Shown here piece by piece: positions 1 through 9,797 of a stretch of 64,000 nucleotides of DNA. Origin of the DNA: Poa pratensis (taxonomy: Eukaryota > Streptophyta > Magnoliopsida > Poales > Poaceae); the NCBI GenBank assembly GCA_947311845.1, contig CAMZMU010000115.1, forward strand, positions 29,323,351 through 29,387,350, given 5' to 3'. Each line of letters begins with the position of its first letter. Position 1 is the first letter of the stretch. The position numbers and the translations under genes were made by a program. A model generated the notes under the pieces. The model had not been told where the DNA came from. It saw only the letters and a list, made by a program, of their open reading frames with translations, and made no database searches.

Positions 1-195
1 ATTGCTTGCAGGCTGTTAAATTATTTGTGCTAATTACCATCATAGTGCCACCCAAACTTTTGGCTCCACCACTAATCCAGTTAGGCTGTGAACGTGATTT
101 CAAATGTAGTTTGTTGCCAAACACCGACTAAAAAGAACATCTGTCTTGTGGTACTTGATTGCCATCTGGCTGACATATTTGTGTTTGTTTTGAAG

Positions 196-312
196 GAGCT
201 GAGCGTAGGAGGAGAAAGTTTCACACCTTCGGATGTTGAAAGGGCGCTCTGGAGCTCGGCAGTCGCCTCCAAGCCGCTGAAGACACCCGCAAGTGCCAAG
301 AGAAAGCGATGA
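196..312 (+). CDS. Probable last coding exon of an unidentified gene (partial)
   Basis: An open stretch of 38 codons ends in TGA at 310-312. It follows a pyrimidine-rich tract ending in AG at 194-195, as expected of an intron acceptor. The peptide contains SFTPSDVERALWSSAVASKP and ends in a basic KRKR tail, which could be a nuclear signal. Composition is protein-like and unlike the AT-rich flanks. The rest of the gene lies to the left of the window. I do not recognise the family. The frame is also open upstream to 88, but that part reads like intron. It could be a chance ORF. Confidence 0.35.
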   Translation, partial: ELSVGGESFTPSDVERALWSSAVASKPLKTPASAKRKR

Positions 313-626
313 CTTGGTGCAGCATTGTTGTATTACTAGAGCTAGAATCGTTTGCTGGTTGTAGACCTTAGATCGATCTTTGTAGATTGTATGGCATGTA
401 CTTGATGCATTTGGATCAGACAGAAAGATTAGTGAGGGGCGAGGCTCCTGGGCTTGGTATTTGGGATTTGGCTATCACAGGATGACCTGGTGTATCCACT
501 CAAGGGCTGGCTAAAAGCCTATAAAATTGCCGCCACATCCATAAAACTTCATTCAGAACTTTCTTAGACCAATTACAGTTAGCCCTCTACTTGCAACTCA
601 GAACTAACAGGCGGTAAAAATATCTC
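313..626. other. Non-coding stretch, probable 3' flank
   Basis: No gene or repeat was recognised here. If the preceding exon is real, the first part would be its 3' UTR. A TATA-like CCTATAAAAT lies near 517-527 but has no convincing ORF after it. Confidence 0.3.
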
Positions 627-953
627 TTGGAGCTAATAATGTCATGCTGGTTGGTTGAGTTGTGCAGGAACATGAACAAACCGGAAGACTGGTTTCTGCT
701 CTGTGAATCTATTCATCATTTGTTCTTTCAGTGCATTGTAGTTAAACAACTGTGGCAAATTGCATTTGTTTTCTTGAATTTACCTGTAGGAGAAGACTAC
801 CAATCTGTTGCCAGATTTTGGTTAGCTAATACATTAGAAAGCATGCAGTCCTTAATTCTGTTTGTTCTGCTGTTCTTCTTTGGTGCCTCTGGAAATTTAT
901 AAATGACCTGATCTTCAATGGCCAACCTTGGTTGAACATTCCTCAGGTGTGGA
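627..953 (+). mobile_element. LINE remnant: reverse-transcriptase zinc-binding (zf-RVT) region
   Basis: The translation contains ESIHHLFFQC, followed by a LW pair and then, after a frame change near 880, a WKF-NDLIFNG stretch. This is the usual layout of the zf-RVT domain that follows the reverse transcriptase in plant LINEs (C-x-C, E-x-x-x-HLFF-x-C, LW, W-x-x-W-x-x-RN). The first cysteine pair is poorly preserved and the frame is broken, so it is dead. Its right side runs into the end of the reverse copia LTR at about 954. No 3' tail is visible. Confidence 0.6.
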
Positions 954-999
954 TGTTGTAATCTACCACTAGATCGACTAGTCTAGATGCAATCACGGT
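954..999 (-). repeat. Copia 3' LTR, distal part (cut by the gypsy insertion)
   Basis: These 46 bp continue the copia 3' LTR after the gypsy element and one copy of its ACGGT duplication are removed. The plus-strand start TGTTGTAATC (minus-strand end ...TACAACA) pairs with the LTR start TGTTAGG. With 14241-14623 it gives an LTR of about 429 bp. Confidence 0.6.
995..999. repeat. Target-site duplication ACGGT (left copy)
   Basis: ACGGT lies immediately before the gypsy 5' LTR and again at 14236-14240 immediately after the 3' LTR. Five bases is the usual size for LTR retrotransposon insertion. Confidence 0.95.
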
Positions 1000-1495
1000 T
1001 GACAAGGATATACATCTCGGGTACCCTACCATAAGGGTACCTGGTGCACGTGTCGACTAAAGGCCCAACTATCAAGAGCCTACATGAATCCCATGACAAA
1101 AGGCCCAACAAGATGAAGTATCCTCCAAGATTAGACATAGTCATAGTCGGTTTAAGCTTTCCTTACATGTAATCTGAGTCGGTTACGAACTTCCGAGACC
1201 CAGCCTATTATGTAAAGGTTGGGAGGGTCGCCGATCCAGGACACGCGATACTCGAACCACCAAAACCCTAGCGAGATCAACATCTCGCCAGGACCCCATT
1301 GTAGCTCGCATATACACACCAGATCAATACCAGACAAGCAGGAAGTAGAGTGTTACTATTCGGAGGCCTGAACCTGGGTAAAATCCCTGCTTTTGCTTGT
1401 CAGCCGACGAAACTACCAGCTCTACCACGTTCTCTCCCTCGTAATCTCAACCCTAGGTCCTTAACCATGGGATTTGATGAGTTAACCCCTCGTCA
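1000..1495 (+). repeat. Gypsy 5' LTR
   Basis: Begins TGACAAGGATATAC and ends CCCCTCGTCA. It is the same length (496 bp) as 13740-14235 and about 97% identical by eye, most differences being transitions. Confidence 0.95.
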
Positions 1496-1808
1496 ATTGG
1501 CGCCGTCTGTGGGAAAGAATAGTGCTAGACTCACGGTTTCTTCGGTTCCATCGGAAAACGGCGACTCGCCGATCGCATCTACAAACGGCAACTCGCCGGC
1601 TGCATCAACAAACCAGAACTCGCCGACTCGGGCGGCACACGGCAACTCGCCGACTCACTCGACAAACGGCAGCACGCCAACTTCACCTGCAAAAAGCACA
1701 TCAGATCCTCTGATGGACTTCGAGCCACACTCGCCAGAATTCCAGGAGACGTTCGCTGATCTCGAGTCAGGTTTGGGTTTAACGTTGGTTCGTTCAATTT
1801 TTTCGTAA
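1467..1808 (+). CDS. Short ORF starting inside the LTR and reading through the primer-binding site
   Basis: An ATG at 1467, inside the last 30 bp of the LTR, opens a frame that runs through the primer-binding site and on to TAA at 1806-1808, 113 codons in all. Codons about 31-75 are made by a 27-bp tandem repeat and give 9-residue repeats rich in Asn, Ser, Pro and Thr (the core resembles GNSPAASTN). No known domain is recognised. It may be the N-terminal part of the element's gag, now cut off by a stop, or a leader ORF. Whether it is translated cannot be told from sequence. Confidence 0.4.
   Translation: MGFDELTPRQLAPSVGKNSARLTVSSVPSENGDSPIASTNGNSPAASTNQNSPTRAAHGNSPTHSTNGSTPTSPAKSTSDPLMDFEPHSPEFQETFADLESGLGLTLVRSIFS
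1498..1514 (+). other. Primer-binding site of the gypsy element
   Basis: TGGCGCCGTCTGTGGGA starts two bases after the 5' LTR. It begins like the tRNA-Asp type site (TGGCGCCGTTGCC...) but differs after the tenth base, so a different tRNA primer is likely. I did not match it to a specific tRNA. Confidence 0.75.
1558..1692 (+). repeat. Five tandem 27-bp repeats
   Basis: Units start at 1558, 1585, 1612, 1639 and 1666, each beginning AC followed by a variant of GGCAACTCGCCG. The 27-bp unit keeps the reading frame. The units have diverged, the last most strongly. Confidence 0.85.
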
Positions 1809-1956
1809 ACAAGCTTGGTATGCAGGACTTGACAGATCCACGCCAACTCGCGACTTCCGCACCCGAGGCTCCATCGGTTGCGGCTCCTTCGACTGCGGAT
1901 CCATCAACTGCGTCATACCATCGTCGATCCTCCAAGCCTGCTCGTCTGCAACAACC

Positions 1957-4450
1957 ATGTCGACTCGAGAGATCAACGAGTTCATTGCGAAAGAACTCCA
2001 AGGTGAGGAGGCTGAATCAGCATACCGCACAAACGATCCCGAGCTCAATCTTCCACTCGAGGATAGCTTCGACTGCGGGATCTCCCTCAGCGACTTCGAT
2101 GAGCCCGAAACTCATATCGACAACCACGTCGACTCCGAGATCTGCACCAACAACAACCTCGACTTCGAGATCCATAACAACTTCGCCGACACCGAGATGA
2201 GCATAGGCGATGAAAATCGACAGCGAGATCCGTCCAGACGGACCACTCGACGGCATATCGACTCCGACATGAGCCTTGATGAAGACGTCGAGTCCATGAC
2301 GGGACTCGAAAACACATACACATACCCTCGGGTGATACCCCAGCAGGTCTACGTTGCCTTCGCCGCAGAATCATCTGATGCTGCGGCCAGTCGCAGGCCT
2401 ACAGAATTCCCGTGCACAGTTACTATGCCGGATGGAGTCACAAATCTCACAATTACTGCTGAGATGGCAGCAAAAGCAGATAAAGTCATCAAGGAGTGCA
2501 CAATGATGCCAGTGGACGCAACACGGAGGAGATGTTGACCTTCCAGTACTTCAACTGGCAGGAATCACTTCGACTGCAGCAGATCAGAGCAACACTCGAA
2601 GAACGTAAAAAGCAAGCTAGCTTGTCGAGTGCACGAAGAAGACAGCTCTCCCTGAGCTCCACCGGGCGAGCAGACACAAGACCCAGATCAAGGCTGTCAC
2701 GCCTCGCGGAAGATGAGAGGGCAGCACTCACCCGCAACTTAGGCCACTCTTTCATGACATTCGACGAGGAGGGAGTGCCAGTACCCAAAACAGCTGCGGG
2801 TGCCCTCTTTACTGCTGCAGCATACCTAGAGGCAATCAAGCCTCCAGCGATGACCCCAATGCAAAACTACATCGCCAACAGATCAAATCACTCGCCTTAG
2901 CGGCGAAGGCCATACGCCAAATCCCAAAAACTCCAGGAGGGAGTCGAGACCGTGCCATAGTAAACCGCGTCGTGAAGAACATAATCGCAGTGGTCGCGCC
3001 ACCACTCGAAGGAAAGAAGCGGCTCACGTCGGCGCAGGTCCAGAGCAGATCACGCAGATCTTACAGTAGCGACTCGTACTCTGATCAGGAGCCTGAGCCA
3101 CACGGAGCTCTGTGCTTCACTCGACGCGTCCGCGAGACACGGATGCCCAAAGGGTTCAAACTCACATCTGAACAGCCCAAATACACGGGTCGACAGGAAC
3201 CTTCAGGATGGCTGGAAGACTACAGACTGGCTGTCGCGTGCCAGCGAGGCACGAATATCACAGCCATGCAATACATACGACTCATGCTCGAAGGCACAGC
3301 CCGCGACTGGCTCAAGGCTCTACCTCCATCAACATACGACTCGTGGGATCACTTCCGCGCAGACTTCATCAAAAACTTCGAGCCTCTATGTGAGCGACCA
3401 AAAACGTTCGAAGAACTGCGAGCCTGCGTTCAACGGTCGGACGAAACGTTGAGGTCATACATCCGACGATGGACTGAGATACGCAACTCAGTTGGAGTAA
3501 TTTCAGAAGATATGGCCATGGATGCTTTCATCATGGGCCTCGCCAGGCGAGATTTCAAAGAAGCACTTGGTCGCCAAAAGCCAACCTCTGTGGCTAACCT
3601 CCTAAAGATCGCGACTGAGTGGGCAGACGGAGAAGACATGGCGCGCACCACACGCGGGTCCTCACCCCGTGACAATCATGATAGCGGCAGTCGAAGCCGC
3701 AGGACTCGTACAGAGACGACCGAGGCGCAAACGTTCAAAACGTCACTACGACGACGACAGACCCGAATTCATGGCGGCTGGATTCTCCACACCCCGCAAC
3801 GACCAAGACAGAAGCGACCGACGGTCAGAAGATCGACGGACAGTCGAGATGATCGCCGGGACAGTCGAGATGATCGCGGGACAGTCGAGACGCAACCAAC
3901 GCAGCGACAGCTACAAGAAGAAAGATTGGCGCAAGTCGCGCTCCGGCGCACAAAACGAGCGATCATTCGATGACAAGATGGATGCTGATTGCAGATTCCA
4001 CCTGTACAAGGGGGAAGACGGAAAATTGCGCTCCAATCACTCGATGAGAAACTGCAGAGAATTCGACCAACTAGCATCTGAATACGTGCAACTCAGAAAG
4101 GCAACAGCCGCACACGCACCCGCACCTGCACCTGTGCCTCAGCCAAACAATGTGCCCGTTCTGATGGCACCACCTCCACCACCACAGCCTGCCGCAGGCG
4201 GAAATATCGCGGGTGCCATACAACCCGTACCTCGGGTGGACGAACCTCAGTACCCTCCGCCCCAAGTGATACAGAAAGGTCGCCCTTCCAACAGGGAGCA
4301 AAAACTTCGCACTCGACAAGTAAATATGGCGGTCATGTCACCTCCTGCCGTAACTGAATTCTTGAAGGGATCCGAAACTGCAATAAGCTTCAGCAGAGAG
4401 GACCACCCACCATCGGTCGTTCGTCCAGGGCACTCTGCTCTGGTACTCGA
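1957..4450 (+). pseudogene. gag: gag of the gypsy element (broken)
   Basis: The first part (1957-2538) is acidic and low in complexity. The core, in the frame that opens at 2972, is a Retrotrans_gag capsid domain: ARDWLKALPPS, then F-x-NFEPLCERP, EELRACVQRSDETLRSYIRRW, and ADFIMGL-like helices at roughly 3290-3630. A Cys-His cluster with CRFH and HSMRNC near 3990-4060 is a weak zinc-knuckle-like motif, followed by a proline-rich stretch (about 4110-4270). The frame changes at about 2500-2540, 2900-2970 and 3670-3970. In a working element this would form the virus-like particle in the cytoplasm. Confidence 0.85.
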
Positions 4451-4471
4451 CGCCAAATTGGAGGCTACGCC

Positions 4472-5056
4472 ATGTCCAAGGTCTTCATGGATGGTGGCAG
4501 CGGCATAAACATCATCTTCGCAGATACGCTCCGCAAAATGAACAGGTCAGTCGAAAACCTGCCAAAATCCTCAAATACCTTTCACGGTATCGTCCCAGGC
4601 AAAGCAATAAGCCCAGAAGGCACCATACAACTCGACGTTACGTTCGGGGACAAAAACCACTTCAGGACAGAGTCGATTGAGTTCGAAGTTGTCGACTGGA
4701 AGTCACAATACCACGCCATACTTGGACGCCCGACGTTCGCTCGATTCATGGCGGTCCCACACTACGCATACCTCCAGCTGAAAATGCCTGGACCAAAAGG
4801 AGTAATCACAGTCAAAGGAAACTTCCAAAAGTCCGATTCTTGCGACCGAGAGTTTAGCAAAATCTCTGAGATGTTCGGCATGGAAGCAACACTCGCCGAT
4901 CTAGCGGTCTCCAACGATCGAACACTTATGCCGGAGCACAAGAAGGTGGCAGTCGACAGAGCATTCAATGCCACCAATGACACAAGGTCGCATCAGGTGC
5001 ACCCGACTGACCCGACCAAGACAGTCAATGTCTCTTCGAGTCTGCCTATCGCATAG
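4472..5056 (+). pseudogene. pol: Aspartic protease region of the gypsy pol
   Basis: The motif VFMDGGSGINI at about residues 4-14 is the Tat-lineage form of the retroviral aspartic protease active site (D-[TG]-G-[AS]). HAILGRPTFARF, at about residue 84, is the conserved second half of the domain. The frame reaches an in-frame TAG at 5054-5056, after which the sequence that normally joins protease to RT (ENWDIFAW) continues in the same frame. The stop is therefore a nonsense mutation and not the natural end. Confidence 0.85.
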
Positions 5057-5886
5057 GAAAGCGCGCTCGTCGAATTCCTCCGTGAGAACTGGGATATATT
5101 TGCGTGGTGTCCAGCCGACATGCCAGGTATTCCCAGGGAATTCGCCGAGCACTCTCTCCAATTATTTCCAGATGCTAAACCAGTCAAGCAAACAATGCGC
5201 CGCATATCCGGCCCGAAAAGAACCGCAGTCGAAGCCGAAGTCGACAGACTACTCGCAGCAGGTTTCATCAGAGAAATCAAGAAATCACAATGGGTGGCTA
5301 ACCCCGTACTTGTAGAGAAGAAGCACACAGATATCCTTCGGATGTGCGTAGATTTCACAGCACTCAATAAATGCTGTCCAAAGGATCACTTTCCACTACC
5401 TCGAATCGACCAGATCGTCGACTCCACCGCCGGGTGCGCTCGCTTGTCCTTCCTGGATGCTTACTCAGGTTACCACCAGATAAGGATGAAGGAAGAGATG
5501 AAGAGAAAACGGCGTTCATAACCCCACTCGGGGTCTACTGCTACACAACAATGCCTTTCGGGCTCAAGAACGCAGGCGCAACCTACCAGCGCATGATGCA
5601 AGACTGCCTCAAGAAGCAAATTGGGCGAAACGTCCAGGTCTACGTAGACGACATCGTCATCACAACAAGGGAGGAAAACACACTACTCGATGACTTGCGA
5701 GAGACGTTCGCAAACCTCAAACGCTTCCACATCAAGCTCAACCCGAAGAAGTGCACGTTCGGCGTGCCAGCCGGGCAGCTCCTGGGGTATCTAGTCTCGG
5801 CTCGTGGAATCGAGGCGGACCCGGAGAAAATACAGGCCATCTTGACATGCAAAGGCCTTCAAAGCTCCATGACGTGCAAAAATTAG
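5057..5886 (+). pseudogene. pol: Reverse transcriptase of the gypsy pol (frameshifted)
   Basis: RT blocks are in order: CVDFTALNKCCPKDHFPLPR near 5345, FLDAYSGYHQI near 5450, then after a frame change at about 5500-5515 TPLGVYCYTTMPFGLKNAG, and the catalytic YVDDIV at about 5641. GYLVSARGIEADPEKI near 5785 marks the thumb. A further frame change near 5860 joins the connection region (LSRFISKLGEKALPFY). All three catalytic aspartates are visible, but two frame breaks and the upstream stop disable it. Confidence 0.9.
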
Positions 5887-6176
5887 CGGGTCGAGTGGCA
5901 GCACTCAGTCGATTCATCAGCAAACTGGGCGAAAAAGCACTCCCGTTCTATCGGCTGATGAAGAAAGCAGACAAATTCGAGTGGACGCCAGAAGCCGAAG
6001 CAGCCTTCACGGACCTCAAGCGAGTCCTCACAAGCCCTCCAATCCTCGTCGCACCAAGGGAACGAGCCACTATACCTATGTCTCCGCAACTAACAGGGTG
6101 GTAAGTACCGTACTGGTAGTCGAACGCAGGGAGGAGGGACACGCCCAAAGCATACAACGCCCAGTCTACTACTTGA

Positions 6177-6870
6177 GTGAAGTCTCTCCATATCAAAGCA
6201 GCGGTACCCGCATTATCAAAAGCTGGCCTACGCCGTGTTCATGTCCTCAAGGAAGCTGACGCACTACTTCGCAGAGCACCCGATCACTGTAATCAGCACC
6301 TCAGGGATCGGGACATCCTCACAAATCCCAACGCAACTGGGCGAGTCGCAAAATGGCTCATCGAGCTAGGACCACGAGATATCAAGTATGATTACCCGAA
6401 GGCCATCAAAGCACAAGTCTTACCTGACTTCCATACCGAGTGGATCGAAGCTCAGTTGCCAGGAGCACCAGATGTGTCCAACTCATGGACTATGTACTTC
6501 GACGGCTCAAAGAAGAACGAAGGCGCAGGCGCAGGTGTCATCCTCATATCACCAAAAGGCGACAAGCTTCGCTATATCCTGCAGATGGGATTCGAGTTAC
6601 CATCCAATAACGAAGCTGAGTACGAGGCCCTGATCCATGGCATGCGGATGGCCAAAGCCCTCGGGTGCACTCGACTGATGATCTATGGTGACTCGAACCT
6701 GTGGTGCAGCAAACAATGAAGGCCTGCGATGCAATCGCAGATAACATGATCGCCTACCGTGACCTGTACAACCTAATGGAGGGCAGCTTCGAAGGCTGCG
6801 AGTTGCGGCACATAGGGCGCGAGAGCAACGAAGAAGCAGATAAGCTAGCCAACATTGGCGCGACCAAAGC
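6177..6870 (+). pseudogene. pol: RNase H region of the gypsy pol (frameshifted)
   Basis: The RNase H fold begins with YFDGSKKNEGAGAG (near 6496), has the catalytic glutamate in NEAEYEALIHGM (near 6607) and the aspartate in IYGDSNL (near 6680). The frame then shifts at about 6705, and the domain ends in the next frame with CELRHIGRESNEEADKLAN (near 6800-6860). The residues of the catalytic D-E-D set are present. Confidence 0.85.
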
Positions 6871-8253
6871 ACCAGTTCCACCTGGTGTCTTCCTCGAGCG
6901 CATCGAGCACAGGTCCATCAAGCAAAAACGAACATCTCCTACATCAGCCGCACCAGCCAAGAGCAAAGCACCTAGCACAGAGGACCCGCCAGTCGAGGTA
7001 CTCCTCATTGAGCCAACTTGGACTCAACCTTTCCTCGCATACATACTCCGCGGCGAGGTACCTGAAGACATAACAGAGTCAAGACGCGTCACTCGACGAT
7101 CTAAAGCATACACCGTCATCAACGGCGAACTATACAAGCGCAGCGTATCAGGTATGTTCCAACGATGCATAGCATTCGAAGATGGCCAGGCCATCCTTCG
7201 TGATATTCATGCAGGTACCTGCGGGCATCACGCCAGCAGTCGATCACTCGTAGCCAAAGCCTTTCGCGCAGGCTTCTACTGGCCCACAGCACTCAAAGAC
7301 GCGGAGGACATAGTCAAAAGGTGCATCGGCTGTCAAAAATTCGCCACAAAGCCGCACGCACCCGCATCGGCGTTGAAGACAATACCATTGGCCTGGCCCT
7401 TCGCCCAGTGGGGGCTCGATATGGTCGGGCCACTCAAAAAATCCTCCCATGGAGGGCATACTCACCTTCTGGTGGCGGTCGACAAGTTCACCAAGTGGAT
7501 TGAAGCAGTCCCTATCACAAGTTCGACTGCCACTACAGCAGTCAATTTCATAAAATCCATCATATACCGCTTCGGTGTACCAAGCAGCATCATCACTGAT
7601 AACGGTACAAACTTCACGGCTGAAGAGTTCCGATCCTTCTGCAAAGAGCAAGACATCACGCTCAACTATGCATCCGTGGCACACCCGCAGTCCAATGGCC
7701 AAGTCGAAAAAGCCAATGGACTCGTGACGAGCGGAATCAAGAAACGCCTCCTGGTGCCACTCAAAAGAGCCGCGGGTGCTTGGGTCGAAGAACTCCCATC
7801 TGTGCTATGGAGCCTACGCACAACTCCTAACGCTTCAACACAGTTCACCCCATTTTTCATGGTCTACGGCGCAGAGGCAATCCTGCCATCAGATGTAAGA
7901 TTCAATGCACCAAGAGTCGAAGCATACAACGAAGAAGATGCAGATGAAGCACTCGAAGATGCAGTCGACTTGCTCGAAGAAGCACGCACACGGCGCTAGC
8001 ACGAACAGCTGTCTATCAGCAAGACCTCCGCAACTACCACAGCCGTCGACTGCGTACCAGGTCCTTCGAGGTTGGCGACCTGGTACTTCGACTGAAGCAA
8101 AAGAAGGTGCACAAACTCGCTTCTCCATGGGAAGGACCCTTCATCATCACCGAGGTCATTGGTGGTGGAGCATACAGACTGAAGCACGCGAAGACAGGCG
8201 AACTCTCGCACAATCCTTGGAACGTTGCGCAGCTGCGCCGTTTCTATGCTTAG
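6871..8253 (+). pseudogene. pol: Integrase of the gypsy pol (late stop and frameshift)
   Basis: The HHCC zinc finger is visible as GHHASSRSL...CIGCQKF (about 7225-7350). The catalytic core has all three acidic residues: D in WGLDMVGPL (near 7415), D in ITDNGTNF (near 7600) and E in NGQVEKANG (near 7700). The frame stops with TAG at 7997-7999. The C-terminal DNA-binding part (EVGDLVLRL, then SPWEGPFIITEV, then NPWNVAQLRRFYA) continues in another frame to a stop at 8251-8253. So a stop and a one-base frame change lie within about 15 bp of each other. Confidence 0.9.
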
Positions 8254-8463
8254 ATTGCTCAGTCGCACAATGTAATAGGCACATATGTCGGATGGCTGCA
8301 GGTTTCAGACGCGCTCTTTTCCTTACCAGGGTACCTACGGGGACTGGAAGGTTTTTAATGAGGCGGCCTGCAGCTTAACATTCAAAAGTGGAATATAATC
8401 AAAATGTTCCTCCTATCTTTCTGTTTACTATTCGCATAACTCATACTTAGCCGCATCCGAGCA

Positions 8464-8779
8464 CTCGGGGGCTGCGCTATCCAAAATACGCTCTCGCTCC
8501 GCAAAAACAAACAACCCAGACGCACTCGAATACTCGGGGGCTGGGTCATAAAAAAGGTTGTGCAAACAAAAGCCCAGCCTCACTCGAATGCTCGGGGGCT
8601 GGGTCCTAACACAAAAAGCTCATAAACAGTACTCTCAGCCACCCAAGGACTCGGGGGCTGGATAATCATAAGTTTACAATAAATTACTTCATACACCCCC
8701 ACTCAACACTCGGGGGCTGCGGTGATACAAATATTTAGTTCATAATACTTACAAGTATTACATTTACACTCGGGGGCTG
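8464..8779 (+). repeat. Six phased copies of a polypurine-tract-like motif
   Basis: CTCGGGGGCTG occurs at 8464, 8533, 8591, 8650, 8709 and 8769, that is at spacings of 69, 58, 59, 59 and 60 bp. Between copies the sequence is AT-rich and poorly conserved. Further copies lie at 9678, 13113 and 13728; the last, with final A instead of G, is the polypurine tract next to the 3' LTR. Confidence 0.85.
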
Positions 8780-8797
8780 CCCCTATGCATAAAAACC

Positions 8798-9623
8798 TTA
8801 ATCTACAGGTTCATCCTTTGGCTGGGTCCACTTCTCCTCCTCCTTTAGCACATGATGGATTAGGACCAATGCGCCCACCCGTGTCTCTTGGTAGTGCTCC
8901 TCCATTGCACAGGACCACCACCTGGTACGGGTGCAGGCCCCATCGCAATCTTTTTCAAATCAAGGTGCGGAAGGTGCGACCGCACAAAGGCAAGAGCAAC
9001 GTTAGCCCCGCTAATCAGTTGCTCACGTACAAATTTCTTGATCGCCTTGCCCTTTCGAAATTTCTTCAGCAATGCAGCAAGGCTTTGTGGTTGCTCATTC
9101 AAAGGAAACAAAGCCTCGTGGACTCGAAACAAAGCTAACCTGCAGCTCTCCAGTCGAATGGCAGTTCGCCACGCACGATCCAGAAGCTTTACCAAAATGG
9201 CACTCCTCGCCCTGTCCGACCAAAAGGGGTGGGCAGCGTATTCCGCGCTACTCGCTTGACCGTCGAGTCGGTCCTGTAGCCGCGCCTCCTCCTTCGACTG
9301 GTCAAAACAAACACCTATGGCAAAAATAATGCAAATTATTATCCCAGTCGACCTGTGTGTCGAGTCCACAATTCAATTTCCAAAAGAGCTTACATTCAAG
9401 CTGTAGGTTCACTTTCTCCAACTCTTCAAGCAAAAAGGCCTCCCGCTCCTAGTTGGGATGGCCTCGACTGCAACTCCGCATATGCGTCTTGTGTCTTCTT
9501 TAGCTCGCTTGTCACCTTGGAAAGTTTGAGCTGAAGGAAGTCGATGATTTTCTGATCATTCACGCTACGCGACTGAGTGGAGCTGCTCGCACCTGGACCA
9601 GTCGATGTTCTAGAGGCTCGGGT
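8798..9623 (-). pseudogene. Antisense gene 2 of the gypsy element: 3' part, two exons (broken)
   Basis: On the minus strand one exon runs 9623-9394 and another 9314-8798, joined by an intron with GT at 9393-9392 and AG at 9316-9315; the split cysteine codon is restored by the join. The first exon is coiled-coil-like (IIDFLQLKLSKVTSELKKTQ), but its frame is lost after about 9460. The second has a long charged helix and then the block FVREQLISGANVALAFVRSH, which resembles FCREQMVSGAQTTFLMLLAH of antisense gene 1. A frame change near 8920 is needed to reach the likely natural end at 8798. No start exon was found. The function is unknown. Confidence 0.55.
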
Positions 9624-9797
9624 CTACATCCAGAATAACTCAGAACATAAGAGAAACAGAAGAGATCAAGCAAAAGGCTCGGGGGCTGTGCCTCCCGATA
9701 ACTGGAGTTCATATTTCATGAAGCACAAATACGAAGTCTGACGTTTTTACAGCAAAAGCAAAACCATAAAAATCCCTAAAACTAGGTGACGAAGGGG

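Noticed and set aside
949..953. Target-site duplication of the copia element
   Set aside because: GTGGA on the left and GAGGT on the right do not match, so none is claimed.
8464..8779. CRISPR-like array
   Set aside because: The repeat is only 11 bp, spacers are AT-rich and related, and it lies in a plant retrotransposon.
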